A DNA stretch of 64,000 nucleotides from Opitutia bacterium. GTDB lineage: Bacteria > Verrucomicrobiota > Verrucomicrobiia > Opitutales > Opitutaceae. Below the pieces are notes generated by a model. The model did no database searches. It was not told the DNA's origin and saw nothing but the letters and a program-made list of their open reading frames with translations. The stretch is taken from NCBI GenBank assembly GCA_016187945.1, contig JACPIT010000001.1:434001-498000 (forward strand), given 5' to 3'. Below, one piece after another: positions 1 to 8,401 of this stretch. Both the position numbers and the translations under genes were made by a program. The first letter of the stretch is position 1. The number at the start of each line of letters is the position of its first letter.

Positions 1-2
1 GC

Positions 3-719
3 GGAAATCAGCAGCGTTTGCTCGAAGCCGTAGTCGCCACGGGGAAACCGGTGGTGTTGGTCCTCATGAACGGACGACCGCTGAACATCACGTGGGCGGC
101 GAGTCACGTTTCCGCGATTCTCGAGGCCTGGTATCCCGGCGTCGAAGGCGGCAACGCCATCGCCGACATCCTTCTCGGTGACGTCAATCCGGGCGGGAAG
201 CTGCCCGTGACCTGGCCGCGCTCCGCGGGCCAATGCCCGATCTACTACAACCACAACCTGACCCAGTCGCGCGACGACGATCCCACCTTCACCTCCCGCT
301 ACGCGACGGATTCAGACTCGTCGCCACTCTACCCCTTTGGCCACGGCCTCAGCTACACGCGCTTCACGTTCTCCAACCTTACCGTCGCTCCTGTCCCCGA
401 CCAGGCTTCGGGTTCGTTGGAGATTTCGGTGGACGTGAGCAGCGTCGGCCCGGTGGCCGGCGACGAGGTGATCCAGATCTACACTCACCAACGCGCCGGA
501 TCGGTCGTGCGTCCCGCCCGCGAACTCAAAGCCTTCCGCCGGGAGACTTTCGCGGCCGGCGAGACCCGCACACTGCGTTTTGCGATCCCGCTCGCCGAGC
601 TGCGCTATTGGAATCCGCAGACTCGCACCTGGATTCTCGAACCGGGCACCTTCGACCTCTGGGTCGGCGGCGACTCCAAGGCCACCCTGCACGCGGAATT
701 CACCGTCACCGGCTCGTAG
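3..719 (+). CDS. Glycoside hydrolase family 3 beta-glucosidase, C-terminal part
   Basis: The reading frame is already open at the left edge, so only the last 238 residues or so of a GH3 enzyme are present. These enzymes remove terminal beta-D-glucosyl (or xylosyl) units, usually in the periplasm. The visible part covers the end of the GH3 C-terminal domain (GKPVVLVLMNGRPL, then NPGGKLPVTWPRS), the family signature YPFGHGLSYTRF near residue 115, and a fibronectin-III-like C-terminal domain containing the strand EVIQIYTH. The catalytic nucleophile domain and any signal peptide lie outside the window, so the substrate cannot be judged. The gene converges on priA with an 7-bp gap. Family assignment is secure; substrate is unknown. 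Confidence 0.93.
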   Translation, partial: GNQQRLLEAVVATGKPVVLVLMNGRPLNITWAASHVSAILEAWYPGVEGGNAIADILLGDVNPGGKLPVTWPRSAGQCPIYYNHNLTQSRDDDPTFTSRYATDSDSSPLYPFGHGLSYTRFTFSNLTVAPVPDQASGSLEISVDVSSVGPVAGDEVIQIYTHQRAGSVVRPARELKAFRRETFAAGETRTLRFAIPLAELRYWNPQTRTWILEPGTFDLWVGGDSKATLHAEFTVTGS

Positions 720-726
720 CCGTCCG

Positions 727-2958
727 TCACACCAGGCTCATCGGATCGACGTCGAGCACCTGTGTCACGTCCGCAGGCCACTCGATCGTCTGCTGGAGCT
801 TCACCAGCTCCGCCACGACCTTCGCCGTCCGATAGGTGAAATACCAAATCTGGAAGCGATACTCGTCCTTCACCTTCTCGATCGGTGCCGCGCTCGGTCC
901 GCGAATCTCGACCTCGCTGCCGAGCGTCGTCTCGACTTTCTTCGCCCACTGTTGCGCGAAGAACATGATCTTCTCCGGATTCGGGCCGCGAAACAGGTGG
1001 TGGATCAGATGCCGATACGGCGGATACGCGAAGTTCTTCCGCATCGTCAGTTCCGCGTCCGCGAACCCGTCGAAATCCGATTTCTTCGCGAACTGGATCG
1101 CGTCCGACTGCGGCGTGAAGGTCTGCACGACCACCTCGCCCGCGCGGTCGCCGCGACCGGCCCGCCCCGCCACTTGCACGAGCAACTGAAACGTCCGCTC
1201 GTTCGCGCGAAAATCCGGCACGTGCATTGAGATGTCCGCGTCGATCAAGCCGACGAGCGTGACGTTCGGGAAATCGAGTCCCTTGCCAATCATCTGCGTG
1301 CCGATGAGAATATCGATCTTGCCGGCGCGGAAGTCGCCGAGGATTTCGCGGAAGCGGTGCTTCTTCGACATCGTGTCCGTGTCCATCCGCTCCAACCGCG
1401 CGCGCGGCAGCACGCGGCGCACGGCCTCCTCGACGCGCTGCGTGCCGAGGCCGCGCCAGCGAATTTCCGGCGACGCGCACGACGGACACACCGCCGGCGC
1501 GCCGCGCTCGTGACCGCAGAGGTGGCACTTCAGCGTCTCGTCGGCGCGGTGATACGTCATCGACACGCTGCAATGCGGACACTCCTCGACGTGGCCGCAC
1601 TTCCGGCACTGCATCGATGACGAGTAGCCGCGGCGATTGATGAAGAGAATCGTCTGCTCGCGCCGCGCGAAGCGCTGATGCATGTGGTCGACGAGCAGAC
1701 GCGAGAGCGTCACCAGACCGCGCGAACGCATCACCTCGATGCGCATGTCGACGATCTGGATGTCCGGCAGTTTCTTGTCGTCGACGCGCTTCGTCAGACG
1801 GTCCTGCACGTATTTGCCCGTGCGCACGTTCGCGATCGACTCGAGTGACGGCGTCGCGGACCCGAGCAGGCAGACTGCGTGCGCGAGCTTCGCGCGGTAA
1901 ACCGCCACGTCGCGTCCGTGGTAGCGCGGCGTCTCGTCCTGCTTGTAGGCTGGCTCGTGTTCCTCGTCGACGACGATCAATCGCAGATCGCGCACCGGCG
2001 CGAACACCGCCGAGCGCGCGCCAACCACCACCCTCGCCTGCCCCGACGCGAGTGCCGTCCAGCCGTCGAGCCGCTCGCCCTCGCTGAGGTGGCTGTGCCA
2101 GACGACCGTCTTCTGCCCCGCCGCCTCGAAGCGCCCGCGCAGTCGCGCGACCGTCTGCGGCGTCAGCGCCACTTCGGGCACGAGATAGATCGCGCTGCCA
2201 CCGGCCGCGAGCACCGCTTCGACCGCGCGGAGATAAACCTCCGTCTTGCCGGAGCCGGTGACGCCGTTGAGCAGGTGCACGGCAAATTTCTGCTTTTCGA
2301 GACTCGCGCCGACCGAGGCGACGACTGCGGCCTGCTCGGAGTTCAGCTCTGGCGGTTTGCCCGCCACGATCTCGCCGCCGGTCCAGTTGTCCGCGTAGGC
2401 GACGCGCTCCACGTGCCGCAACTCCTCGCGCACGACGCCATGCTTCACGAGCGCCGCCACCACCGCCGCCGTCGCACCGAGCCGCTGGAGCACGAGCGAT
2501 TTTTTCACGGGGCGAAACTGCTGCTTCAGAAAATCGTAGAGCTTCGCCTGCTTCGGCGCCTTCTTCGCGAGCGTCGCGTGCTCCTCGTCGGTGAGCGCGC
2601 GCGCGATCGCGAGGTATTTGTCGTGTTTCAGCCGCGCGCCGGCGCGCACGGCGCCCGGGATCATCGTCTCGAACACGGAGTCCATCCGCGACGCGTAGTA
2701 GCTGCTCATCCAGCGCGCGAGTTCGAGCAAGTCCCGCGTCAGCGCCGGAAACTCGTGCAACACCGCCGTGATCGGCTTCAGTTTTTCGATCGCGACGTCC
2801 GGGGTCGCGTTCAGTTCCAGCACGAGGCCGATGTGATGGCGGTGCCCAATGGGGATGCGCACGAGTGAGCCCGCGCCCAAGGCGTCCACGAGCGACTCCG
2901 GCACCCGGTAGTGCAGGAGCTTCTCGAAACCCGCGAGCGGTTGGACGGCCACGATCAT
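727..2958 (-). CDS. priA: Primosomal protein N' (replication restart helicase PriA)
   Basis: PriA recognises stalled forks and reloads the replisome. The 743-residue product has an N-terminal DNA-binding region, Walker A GVTGSGKT at residues 232-239, a DEEH box at 331-334, the motif GSATPS, and the helicase C-terminal motif QVAGRAGRG. Eight cysteines in four pairs (about residues 451/454, 460/463, 478/481, 491/494) form the two zinc sites inserted in the helicase core, as in the family. I chose the ATG at 2958, because upstream only a TTG at 2994 is available and the family N-terminus aligns with MIVAVQPL. It is divergent from the Fur-family gene, with about 110 bp between starts. Length is normal for PriA. 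Confidence 0.95.
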   Translation of the reverse strand: MIVAVQPLAGFEKLLHYRVPESLVDALGAGSLVRIPIGHRHHIGLVLELNATPDVAIEKLKPITAVLHEFPALTRDLLELARWMSSYYASRMDSVFETMIPGAVRAGARLKHDKYLAIARALTDEEHATLAKKAPKQAKLYDFLKQQFRPVKKSLVLQRLGATAAVVAALVKHGVVREELRHVERVAYADNWTGGEIVAGKPPELNSEQAAVVASVGASLEKQKFAVHLLNGVTGSGKTEVYLRAVEAVLAAGGSAIYLVPEVALTPQTVARLRGRFEAAGQKTVVWHSHLSEGERLDGWTALASGQARVVVGARSAVFAPVRDLRLIVVDEEHEPAYKQDETPRYHGRDVAVYRAKLAHAVCLLGSATPSLESIANVRTGKYVQDRLTKRVDDKKLPDIQIVDMRIEVMRSRGLVTLSRLLVDHMHQRFARREQTILFINRRGYSSSMQCRKCGHVEECPHCSVSMTYHRADETLKCHLCGHERGAPAVCPSCASPEIRWRGLGTQRVEEAVRRVLPRARLERMDTDTMSKKHRFREILGDFRAGKIDILIGTQMIGKGLDFPNVTLVGLIDADISMHVPDFRANERTFQLLVQVAGRAGRGDRAGEVVVQTFTPQSDAIQFAKKSDFDGFADAELTMRKNFAYPPYRHLIHHLFRGPNPEKIMFFAQQWAKKVETTLGSEVEIRGPSAAPIEKVKDEYRFQIWYFTYRTAKVVAELVKLQQTIEWPADVTQVLDVDPMSLV

Positions 2959-3067
2959 CGGTCCCAGCGGATGCGCGCGCGCGATGTGAGGCAATGCGTT
3001 TCCGTCGACAACGAACGCGCCGCGTTCCGCGTTGACACTCGGAAACGCGCTCCCCGATGCTGCGACC

Positions 3068-3529
3068 GTGAGCGTCGAAGCTGCCCGCGCAAAATTCCAA
3101 TCCTACCTGACCCAAAAGGGTCTGCGCGTGACCAGCCAGCGCCTCGCGATCTTCGACGCCGCGTTCGCCCAGAAGGAGCATTTCACCGCCGAGGAGCTGC
3201 TCGATCACGCCCGCGCGATCGACGATTCCGTCTCGCGCGCGACGGTCTATCGCACGCTGCCGATCATGACCGAGAGCGCGCTCCTGCGCGAAGTCGACAT
3301 CGGCAAGGGGGAGAAATTCTACTTCCCCTCCTCCGGCAGCACGCAGGTCGCGCAGGTTGTCTGCGTGGATTGCGACAAGATTTTCGAGATCAGCGCCCCG
3401 TTCATGGAATGGTATGGCAACACGGTCTCGTCGAAGCTCGGCCTTCGTCCCGTTTCCCAACGTCTTCAAGTCAGTGCGCAGTGCATCGCTTTCCACGACC
3501 GCGGCGCCTGTCCCAATCGCACCAAGTAA
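3068..3529 (+). CDS. Fur-family metal/peroxide regulator, atypical metal site
   Basis: A 153-residue Fur-superfamily repressor. The winged helix is clear: [13 protein letters not shown], then [11 protein letters not shown] and the recognition region [12 protein letters not shown]. The dimerisation domain carries one CVDC pair, but the His-rich segment that normally precedes it (HHHDH type) reads STQVAQVV, and the usual second CxxC near the C-terminus is replaced by GACPNR with a lone extra Cys upstream. Regulatory metal binding is therefore probably different from Fur, Zur or PerR, and I leave the gene unnamed. The start is the GTG at 3068; a TTG at 3032 is the alternative. It is divergent from priA and is followed after one base by the TPR gene, so the two are likely co-transcribed. 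Confidence 0.85.
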   Translation: MSVEAARAKFQSYLTQKGLRVTSQRLAIFDAAFAQKEHFTAEELLDHARAIDDSVSRATVYRTLPIMTESALLREVDIGKGEKFYFPSSGSTQVAQVVCVDCDKIFEISAPFMEWYGNTVSSKLGLRPVSQRLQVSAQCIAFHDRGACPNRTK

Positions 3530-3530
3530 C

Positions 3531-3929
3531 ATGTCTCGCCCTCCGAAGAGCGACCCAGCCTTCGAAATCACCTTCTTCGAGTCCGTCCACCGCCGCTGTC
3601 CGAGCTACGCCGAAGTTATCGAGCTGCTCGGCGGACTCTACACCAAGACCGGCCGCATTTCCGACGGCCTGCGCATGGACCGCAAGCTGGTGAAACTCCA
3701 GCCGACCAACGCCACCGCGCACTACAACCTCGCGTGCAGCTTCGCGCTCAGCAACCGCCCGCTCGACGCGCTCGATACGCTCCGCGTCGCCTACAAGCTC
3801 GGCTACACCGACCACGAGTGGATGCGCCAGGACCCCGACCTCGCGAGCCTGAAGACCGACGCGCAGTTCCTGAAAATCCTCGCCGACGTCAAAGCCGCCG
3901 CCAAAGGCGCGAAGCCGAAACGGCGCTGA
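3531..3929 (+). CDS. Small TPR-repeat protein
   Basis: A 132-residue soluble protein that starts one base after the Fur-family stop codon. It contains a tetratricopeptide-type helical pair (YAEVIELLGGLYTKTGR, then NATAHYNLACSFALSN and a third helix pair around ALDTLRVAYKLGY). The C-terminus is basic (KGAKPKRR). There is no signal peptide. Such proteins act as protein-interaction scaffolds; no specific partner can be deduced. Cotranscription with the Fur-like regulator is likely from the spacing. A long inverted repeat follows the stop codon. Confidence 0.85.
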   Translation: MSRPPKSDPAFEITFFESVHRRCPSYAEVIELLGGLYTKTGRISDGLRMDRKLVKLQPTNATAHYNLACSFALSNRPLDALDTLRVAYKLGYTDHEWMRQDPDLASLKTDAQFLKILADVKAAAKGAKPKRR

Positions 3930-3935
3930 ATTCGC

Positions 3936-4053
3936 GAAGCTCCAAGCTCCAACATCAAAGCTCCAGAGAAACCCCAACACCCAAACGTCCAATCTACGTC
4001 GATCGTCGGACGCCTCCTTTTGGAGCTTGGATGTTGGAGCTTGGAGCTTTTCG
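3936..4053. repeat. Long inverted repeat between convergent genes
   Basis: Left arm 3936-3966 and right arm 4021-4053 are near-perfect reverse complements built on repeats of AAGCTCCAAGCTCC with one mismatch, separated by about 55 bp. It fills the space between the TPR gene and the 3' end of the M23 peptidase gene, so it could act as a bidirectional terminator. It is lower in GC than its surroundings. Confidence 0.75.
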
Positions 4054-4075
4054 CGCGTAGCGCAGGTTTTGCGCG

Positions 4076-5086
4076 TCACCGCGTCCCGAACAACTGCTCG
4101 ACGATCGTCCGCAAGTCTCCGCCGGGCGAATAACTGCCGCCGCGCACGCGCACCAGATCCTTGCAGCGATGCGCGCGCAGCACAGCCGCATCCGCCGACA
4201 CGACGCGCACCTCTCCCGCCCGCAGGCCGATCACTTCGTTCGCCGAGAGCGGCGTCCACGCGAACGGCAGACCGGTCGCGTTGCACGAGATTTCCCAGCC
4301 CGCGACGATTCCGCCGATCGGTTTGCGCAGCAGCGACGGGTAACGCCGCACGAAATCCGGCACGCGCAGCGTCGCCACGCGCAGCGTCACCACCGGACGC
4401 AGCTTGTCGAAATACTCCTGAAACGAATCGACGCGCCCCGTGCGCCACGCGCGCAGGAAATCCAGCGGATCGATGCCCATCAGGTTCATGCCGTTGAAAT
4501 CGCCGTGCTCGTTCCGGTTGCCGAATCGCCGCGCCGCATACCACGCCTCGAAATTGTCCGTCGCGCGCAGCCCGATCTCGAAATGCAGGTGCCCGCGCTC
4601 CTTCGGGATCGCGTAGCCGCCCGCGCTCCGGCCCATCAGCCCGATCGTCTGCCCTCGCTGCACGCGCGCGCCCGGCCGCACACCCGGCTCGATCCGCGCG
4701 AGGTGCGCATAGAGCGTGTAGACGGCCGGCGTCTGCTCCGGGTGTTCGATGACGACGTAGCGCCCGTAATTGCTCGAACCCGGCGACGTGCTCACGTGTT
4801 TCACCACGCCATCCATCGCCGCAAAAACCGGATCGGCCGGCTCGCCCCGCCGGTCGCGCGACGTCGGCTTGATGTCGAGCCCTTCGTGGAACTGCGAACC
4901 GCTGCTGCGCACGCAGCCGAACAAGCCCGACTCCGGATCGCCCGACACCGTCGGCTGCACAAATTCCTCGAGCCGCCCCGTCGTCCACGCCTTTTGCGGC
5001 GTCGGGAAAACGAGATCGACGCGCGCGTGCACCAGCGTCGCGACTGCGCCGGTCAACAAAAGAAGCGACATCCGCGCACGCTTCAT
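4076..5086 (-). CDS. Secreted M23-family metallopeptidase
   Basis: A 336-residue envelope protein of the LytM/M23 type, which cleaves or binds peptidoglycan cross-links. An N-terminal hydrophobic signal (MSLLLLTGAVATLVHA) is followed by a peptidase domain at about residues 60-180. The zinc ligands are visible: H67 and D71 in FHEGLDIKP and the HLH motif at 166-168 in GHLHFEIG; YAHL at 126-129 is also conserved. A C-terminal domain of about 160 residues has no recognised match. The start is the ATG at 5086; the longer frame upstream only runs through a palindromic repeat. It lies downstream of hemW and the lipoprotein gene on the same strand. With all metal ligands kept, it is probably an active enzyme rather than a degenerate LytM factor. 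Confidence 0.88.
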   Translation of the reverse strand: MKRARMSLLLLTGAVATLVHARVDLVFPTPQKAWTTGRLEEFVQPTVSGDPESGLFGCVRSSGSQFHEGLDIKPTSRDRRGEPADPVFAAMDGVVKHVSTSPGSSNYGRYVVIEHPEQTPAVYTLYAHLARIEPGVRPGARVQRGQTIGLMGRSAGGYAIPKERGHLHFEIGLRATDNFEAWYAARRFGNRNEHGDFNGMNLMGIDPLDFLRAWRTGRVDSFQEYFDKLRPVVTLRVATLRVPDFVRRYPSLLRKPIGGIVAGWEISCNATGLPFAWTPLSANEVIGLRAGEVRVVSADAAVLRAHRCKDLVRVRGGSYSPGGDLRTIVEQLFGTR

Positions 5087-5108
5087 CCGCGCGCGAACCA
5101 ATGTTCCT

Positions 5109-5182
5109 GTAGGAGCGGCTTTACGCCGCGATACGAACGCGGCATCCGCCTCGCACCAATCGCGGCGTAAAGCCGCTCCTAC
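5109..5182. repeat. GTAG-type palindromic repeat pair (family A)
   Basis: Two inverted units, GTAGGAGCGGCTTTACGCCG on the left and its reverse complement on the right, separated by about 27 bp. Each unit is GTAG followed by a GCGGC/GCCGC hairpin, the layout of REP elements handled by RAYT transposases. A second copy of the family lies at 34957-35034. Confidence 0.88.
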
Positions 5183-5215
5183 AAAGGATGCAGTGCCGGG
5201 TGTCATCGCGATCTT

Positions 5216-5854
5216 CTACTTCCGCGCCTTTCGTGCCGCCTCGGCCAGATCGGCGGACGTCCGCTTCAACCGCCCCACCAACGCCGGCAGCTCCTCGTCG
5301 GGTAATTCGACGAAGATCAGCATCACGCCGCCCTCGAGCGCCTGATCGATGCGTCGAGCGCCGACGAAACGATCGTTCAGTGCCAGGACGAGTCGCCGCC
5401 CGTTCGCCGTGACGGAAAGTCGGTAGAGATCGCGCGCCGCGGCACCGTTCAACTGCACGAGCAGGCAGCGGCCGAGTTCGACCTGCGCAATTTCGGCGTT
5501 GGCGATGTCGTATTCGACCACGACCGGCTTCGGCGCGACCGCGATCGTCACGCCGCTCTGCGGGAGCGTCACCGCCACGCCACTCTCGTCCGGCTTCGCT
5601 TCGAGATAAAACCGCGCCACGAGCGGCGCGTAGTCCTGCGTCGCCTCGTTCGGCGGCGTGCCGCAACCCGCGAGCGCGAAAACGATCGTCGCGAGCCCAA
5701 CCAACCACTGGAGGACCGAGCTCCGGCGAGGCCGCGAACGTGATTCGACACCGGACCGCCCCGCCGTCTGCGGCCTCGCCGGAGCTCGGCCCTCCACCTG
5801 AAACGAAAGATCCGCACGGCAGGCGCGATCTCGAATGGCGTGGAGCAACATCAT
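5216..5854 (-). CDS. Putative lipoprotein with repeat-extended N-terminus
   Basis: A 212-residue protein of unknown function. Its ATG at 5854 overlaps the hemW stop codon (ATGA), implying translational coupling. A hydrophobic stretch WLVGLATIVFALAGCG ends in a lipobox with Cys at residue 64, which predicts a lipidated envelope protein. The oddity is that about 49 residues precede this stretch, and residues of roughly 20-48 are encoded by an 88-bp palindromic repeat. A functional start could also be an internal alternative codon, but none has the normal short positively charged leader. The mature part has beta-rich character and a C-terminal basic helix (DLAEAARKARK). I do not recognise a family. 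Confidence 0.72.
   Translation of the reverse strand: MMLLHAIRDRACRADLSFQVEGRAPARPQTAGRSGVESRSRPRRSSVLQWLVGLATIVFALAGCGTPPNEATQDYAPLVARFYLEAKPDESGVAVTLPQSGVTIAVAPKPVVVEYDIANAEIAQVELGRCLLVQLNGAAARDLYRLSVTANGRRLVLALNDRFVGARRIDQALEGGVMLIFVELPDEELPALVGRLKRTSADLAEAARKARK
5709..5796. repeat. Palindromic element in coding sequence (family B, copy 1)
   Basis: The 27-bp arms 5709-5735 and 5770-5796 are reverse complements with one mismatch and share the core CCGAGCTCCGGCGAGGC. The element lies in frame within the 5' part of the lipoprotein gene, between the coupled start and the signal sequence. The same family is found in frame in the methyltransferase gene at 16829-16907. Confidence 0.88.
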
Positions 5855-7179
5855 CGGCCCGCAGCTTTTGAGTCCGCCGAAAAAGCTTCAAGCACTTCCG
5901 CGCCCACCGCGTCCGCGAGCAGCCGACCGCGCGACGTCAACCGGATGCGTCCCTCGGGCGAGTCGGCGAGCATGCCTTCCGCGATCAGCTTCGGCAGGAA
6001 GTCGTGCAAGTTTTCCCACGGCGCACTCGGAAATTTCTTCCGCAGCTCCGGCAGCGACACGCCCTCGTTCATCCGCAGGCCGAAGATCACGCTGTCGGCG
6101 GCGAGCAGCTCCGGCGCGAGCGCCGTGCGATCCGCCGTCGCGCGCCGGCCGGCCGCCACGTCCGCGTGCCACTGCGTGAGGTCCGGTGGATTGCTCGCGC
6201 GCCAACCCGCGAACTGCGACGCGCCCGACGGACCGAAGCCGATCCACTCGTGCATGCGCCAGGTGTTCAGGTTGTGCGCGCACGCGTGGCCCGGTCGCGC
6301 GAAGTTCGACACCTCGTATTGCGCGAAGCCGACCTCGGCGAGGTAGTCCCACGTGCGCAGGTAGAACGCCGCCTCCTTCTCCGGATCGAGCTTCACCTTG
6401 CCCTGCGAGAGCTTCACCCACAGCGCCGTGTCCTCCTCGAAGGTCAGGCAATACGTCGACAAGTGGTCCGGTGCGAGCCGCACGAGTTCGTCGAGGTCCG
6501 CGCGCCACTGTTCTTCGCTCTGATTTGGTAGCGCGAACATCAGGTCCATGTTCACGCTCGGAAAACCCGCCGCGCGGATCAGGTCGTAGGCGCGATAAAC
6601 TTGCTTCGGCGTGTGCTGGCGGCCGAGTGCGTCGAGCAGCGCTTCGTTGAAACTCTGCACGCCGAGCGAAATCCGTGTGACGCCCAGCGCGCGCAGCACC
6701 GCCAGCCGCTCCGCCGTGACCGTCGCCGGCGCCATTTCGACACTCCACTCCGCCGGCGCACCGCCGCAAAATTCCACCATCGCGCGTCCGAGTTGCTCGA
6801 GTTCGCCGGCGCGCAGCAGCCCCGGTGTGCCGCCGCCCCAGAACGCCGTGTCGACGCGACGGCGCGTAGCGGAATTCGTAAGAATTTCGCTTCTCCGCGA
6901 AGGTTCATCGTGCGAAAGCCTCACGGCTTCCGCTACAGTGCCCTCGCGCGATAGCACCGTTGTTCGCCCCAAATCCACCAGCGCCATCTCGTCCCGGATC
7001 GCCGCCAGATAGCGTGGCACGGCATCCGCCTTCGGCACGGTCTGGTAGAACGCGCAGAAATCGCACGTCGTCGCGCAAAACGGCACATGCACGTAAACGC
7101 CCAGCGCCGGAGCAGACGCGGCGGGCGCCGCGCCGGCTCCGCTCGGAGACTTTTCTTGCCCTGCGGGGAACCCGGCCAT
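5851..7179 (-). CDS. hemW: Radical SAM protein of the HemW/HemN-like family
   Basis: A 442-residue radical-SAM protein. The cluster motif CATTCDFC places ligands at C35, C39 and C42 after the strand GVYVHVPF; WGGGTPGLL, ISLGVQSFN and the C-terminal HemN domain follow. HemW-type proteins are haem chaperones rather than true coproporphyrinogen dehydrogenases, and the motif here fits that group better. An extra segment of about 30 residues at 73-107, between the cluster loop and the GGGTP motif, is encoded by a GTAG-type repeat pair; in E. coli HemW that spacing is about 30 residues shorter. The start is the ATG at 7179. The stop overlaps the start of the lipoprotein gene. Confidence 0.88.
   Translation of the reverse strand: MAGFPAGQEKSPSGAGAAPAASAPALGVYVHVPFCATTCDFCAFYQTVPKADAVPRYLAAIRDEMALVDLGRTTVLSREGTVAEAVRLSHDEPSRRSEILTNSATRRRVDTAFWGGGTPGLLRAGELEQLGRAMVEFCGGAPAEWSVEMAPATVTAERLAVLRALGVTRISLGVQSFNEALLDALGRQHTPKQVYRAYDLIRAAGFPSVNMDLMFALPNQSEEQWRADLDELVRLAPDHLSTYCLTFEEDTALWVKLSQGKVKLDPEKEAAFYLRTWDYLAEVGFAQYEVSNFARPGHACAHNLNTWRMHEWIGFGPSGASQFAGWRASNPPDLTQWHADVAAGRRATADRTALAPELLAADSVIFGLRMNEGVSLPELRKKFPSAPWENLHDFLPKLIAEGMLADSPEGRIRLTSRGRLLADAVGAEVLEAFSADSKAAGR
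6866..6935. repeat. GTAG-type palindromic pair inserted in hemW
   Basis: The left unit GTAGCGGAATTCGTAAGAAT and the right unit ending GGCTTCCGCTAC face each other; each forms its own hairpin (GAATTC-type arms on the left, GAAAGCC/GGCTTCC on the right). The 70-bp element is fully inside the hemW reading frame and adds no stop codon. Confidence 0.82.
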
Positions 7180-7239
7180 TAGAAGTGCGTCAATTTTCGA
7201 TCAGCCAACGGCCTGCGTGGCCCGGCGCAACCTTTTCCC

Positions 7240-8154
7240 ATGACACTCCTCTCCTCCCGTTTCCGTCGCCTCCTGGCGCTCGTCGGCGCGTCCGCCGCGC
7301 TCTGGCTCCTCAGCGGTTGCCAGTCGATGACGATCACCAACATGACGCCGGACAACGTGCCCGCGAATCCCTCGCAGATCTACACGATCACCGCGACGTT
7401 CAAGCCGACGTCGTTCTCCATCGACGAGTCGTCGATCCGCCCGCGCATCGTCATCGACGGCCAAATCTACCCGATGACCCGCAGCGCCGCCGCCGACCTC
7501 TGGGAATTCGACTACCAACTGCCCGCCGGCCGCACGCACGCGAGTTACTATTTCATCGTCGCCTACGTCGGCAAAGATGCGCCGCCGAGCGCGATCCCCA
7601 CGGAGGAGCACTCCGAGTTGCAACACATGAACATCGCCGGCCGCTACGTGCTGCGTCCCGAAGCGAACCGCGCACCGGTCGGCTCGCGCGTGAGCGTGCT
7701 CGGCGCCGGCTTCACGCCGAACGACGTCGTCTATTTCGACAACCAGCCCACGCGCACGGTCTTCGAGTCGCCCAGCTCGATCAGCTTCTTCGTCCCCGCC
7801 GTCGAGACCGGGAAAAACTACATGCTCCGCGTCGCCGGCGGCGGCACCGCGCTCTCCGTCGGCGCGTTCAAGGTCGACGGCATCAACTTCACCATCTCGC
7901 CCAGCGCGCTCACGCTCCGCAGCGGCGAGCAGCAGGCGATGACCTTTACGATCCCGCAACCCGCCCCCGCCGGCGGCATGCTGATCGACGTCCAAACCGA
8001 CGCCCCCGAGAGCATCGTGATGCCCGAGGTGATCGTCCCCGCTGGCCAGACCAGCGTGACCGTCGCCGTCCAAGGCGGCAAACCCGGCACCGGCTCGCTC
8101 TTCTTCAAAAGCAGCGCCGGCGAAAGCTCCGTGCCGGTGACGGTGACGAAGTAG
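7240..8154 (+). CDS. Lipoprotein with IPT/TIG-like domain
   Basis: A 304-residue envelope lipoprotein. The leader MTLLSSRFRR plus hydrophobic core ends in LLSGC, with the lipidated Cys at residue 27. Residues of about 145-215 look like an IPT/TIG immunoglobulin-like domain (RVSVLGAGFTPNDVVYFD, then a strand with SISFFVPAV). Flanking parts are also beta-rich, so a chain of Ig-like domains is probable. No catalytic motif is seen, so a structural or binding role on the cell surface or in the periplasm is the best inference. It is divergent from hemW with 60 bp between the two starts, and is followed by a terminator-like hairpin. Confidence 0.82.
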   Translation: MTLLSSRFRRLLALVGASAALWLLSGCQSMTITNMTPDNVPANPSQIYTITATFKPTSFSIDESSIRPRIVIDGQIYPMTRSAAADLWEFDYQLPAGRTHASYYFIVAYVGKDAPPSAIPTEEHSELQHMNIAGRYVLRPEANRAPVGSRVSVLGAGFTPNDVVYFDNQPTRTVFESPSSISFFVPAVETGKNYMLRVAGGGTALSVGAFKVDGINFTISPSALTLRSGEQQAMTFTIPQPAPAGGMLIDVQTDAPESIVMPEVIVPAGQTSVTVAVQGGKPGTGSLFFKSSAGESSVPVTVTK

Positions 8155-8179
8155 TCGCCCGACCATCACGGGCAATCGA

Positions 8180-8206
8180 GCGCGCGGATCACCGTGCGCT
8201 TTTTCA
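8180..8206 (+). terminator. Rho-independent terminator of the TIG lipoprotein gene
   Basis: GCGCGCGG, a short loop, CCGTGCGC and then TTTTTC lie 25 bp after the stop codon. Confidence 0.75.
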
Positions 8207-8249
8207 TTATTAAGGTTCGCGCAATAGGCTGACGGGCGCGAAGCGGAAG

Positions 8250-8344
8250 GTAGGGCGGAGCGGCCCGCTCCGCCGCGAAGGCGATATCACGTTCTCGGCG
8301 CACCGGGCCGGCGACAAGTGCGACGCCTCGGCGGTCCGCCCTAC
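8250..8344. repeat. GTAG-type palindromic repeat pair
   Basis: GTAGGGCGGAGCGG at the left faces a unit ending CCGCCCTAC at the right. Each half has its own GC-rich hairpin. It lies in the 349-bp space between the TIG lipoprotein and the activase gene, which otherwise holds a terminator and one micro-ORF. Confidence 0.8.
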
Positions 8345-8401
8345 CTGTTAGTCGGATACGCGAGGCGCAATTATCGGACACGCCAAGGCGGCAGATTTCG
8401 C

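Noticed and set aside
605-3571. A 988-codon minus-strand frame overlapping priA in another frame
   Set aside because: priA is fully supported by motifs. The other frame is Arg-rich and covers the Fur-like gene in antisense as well.
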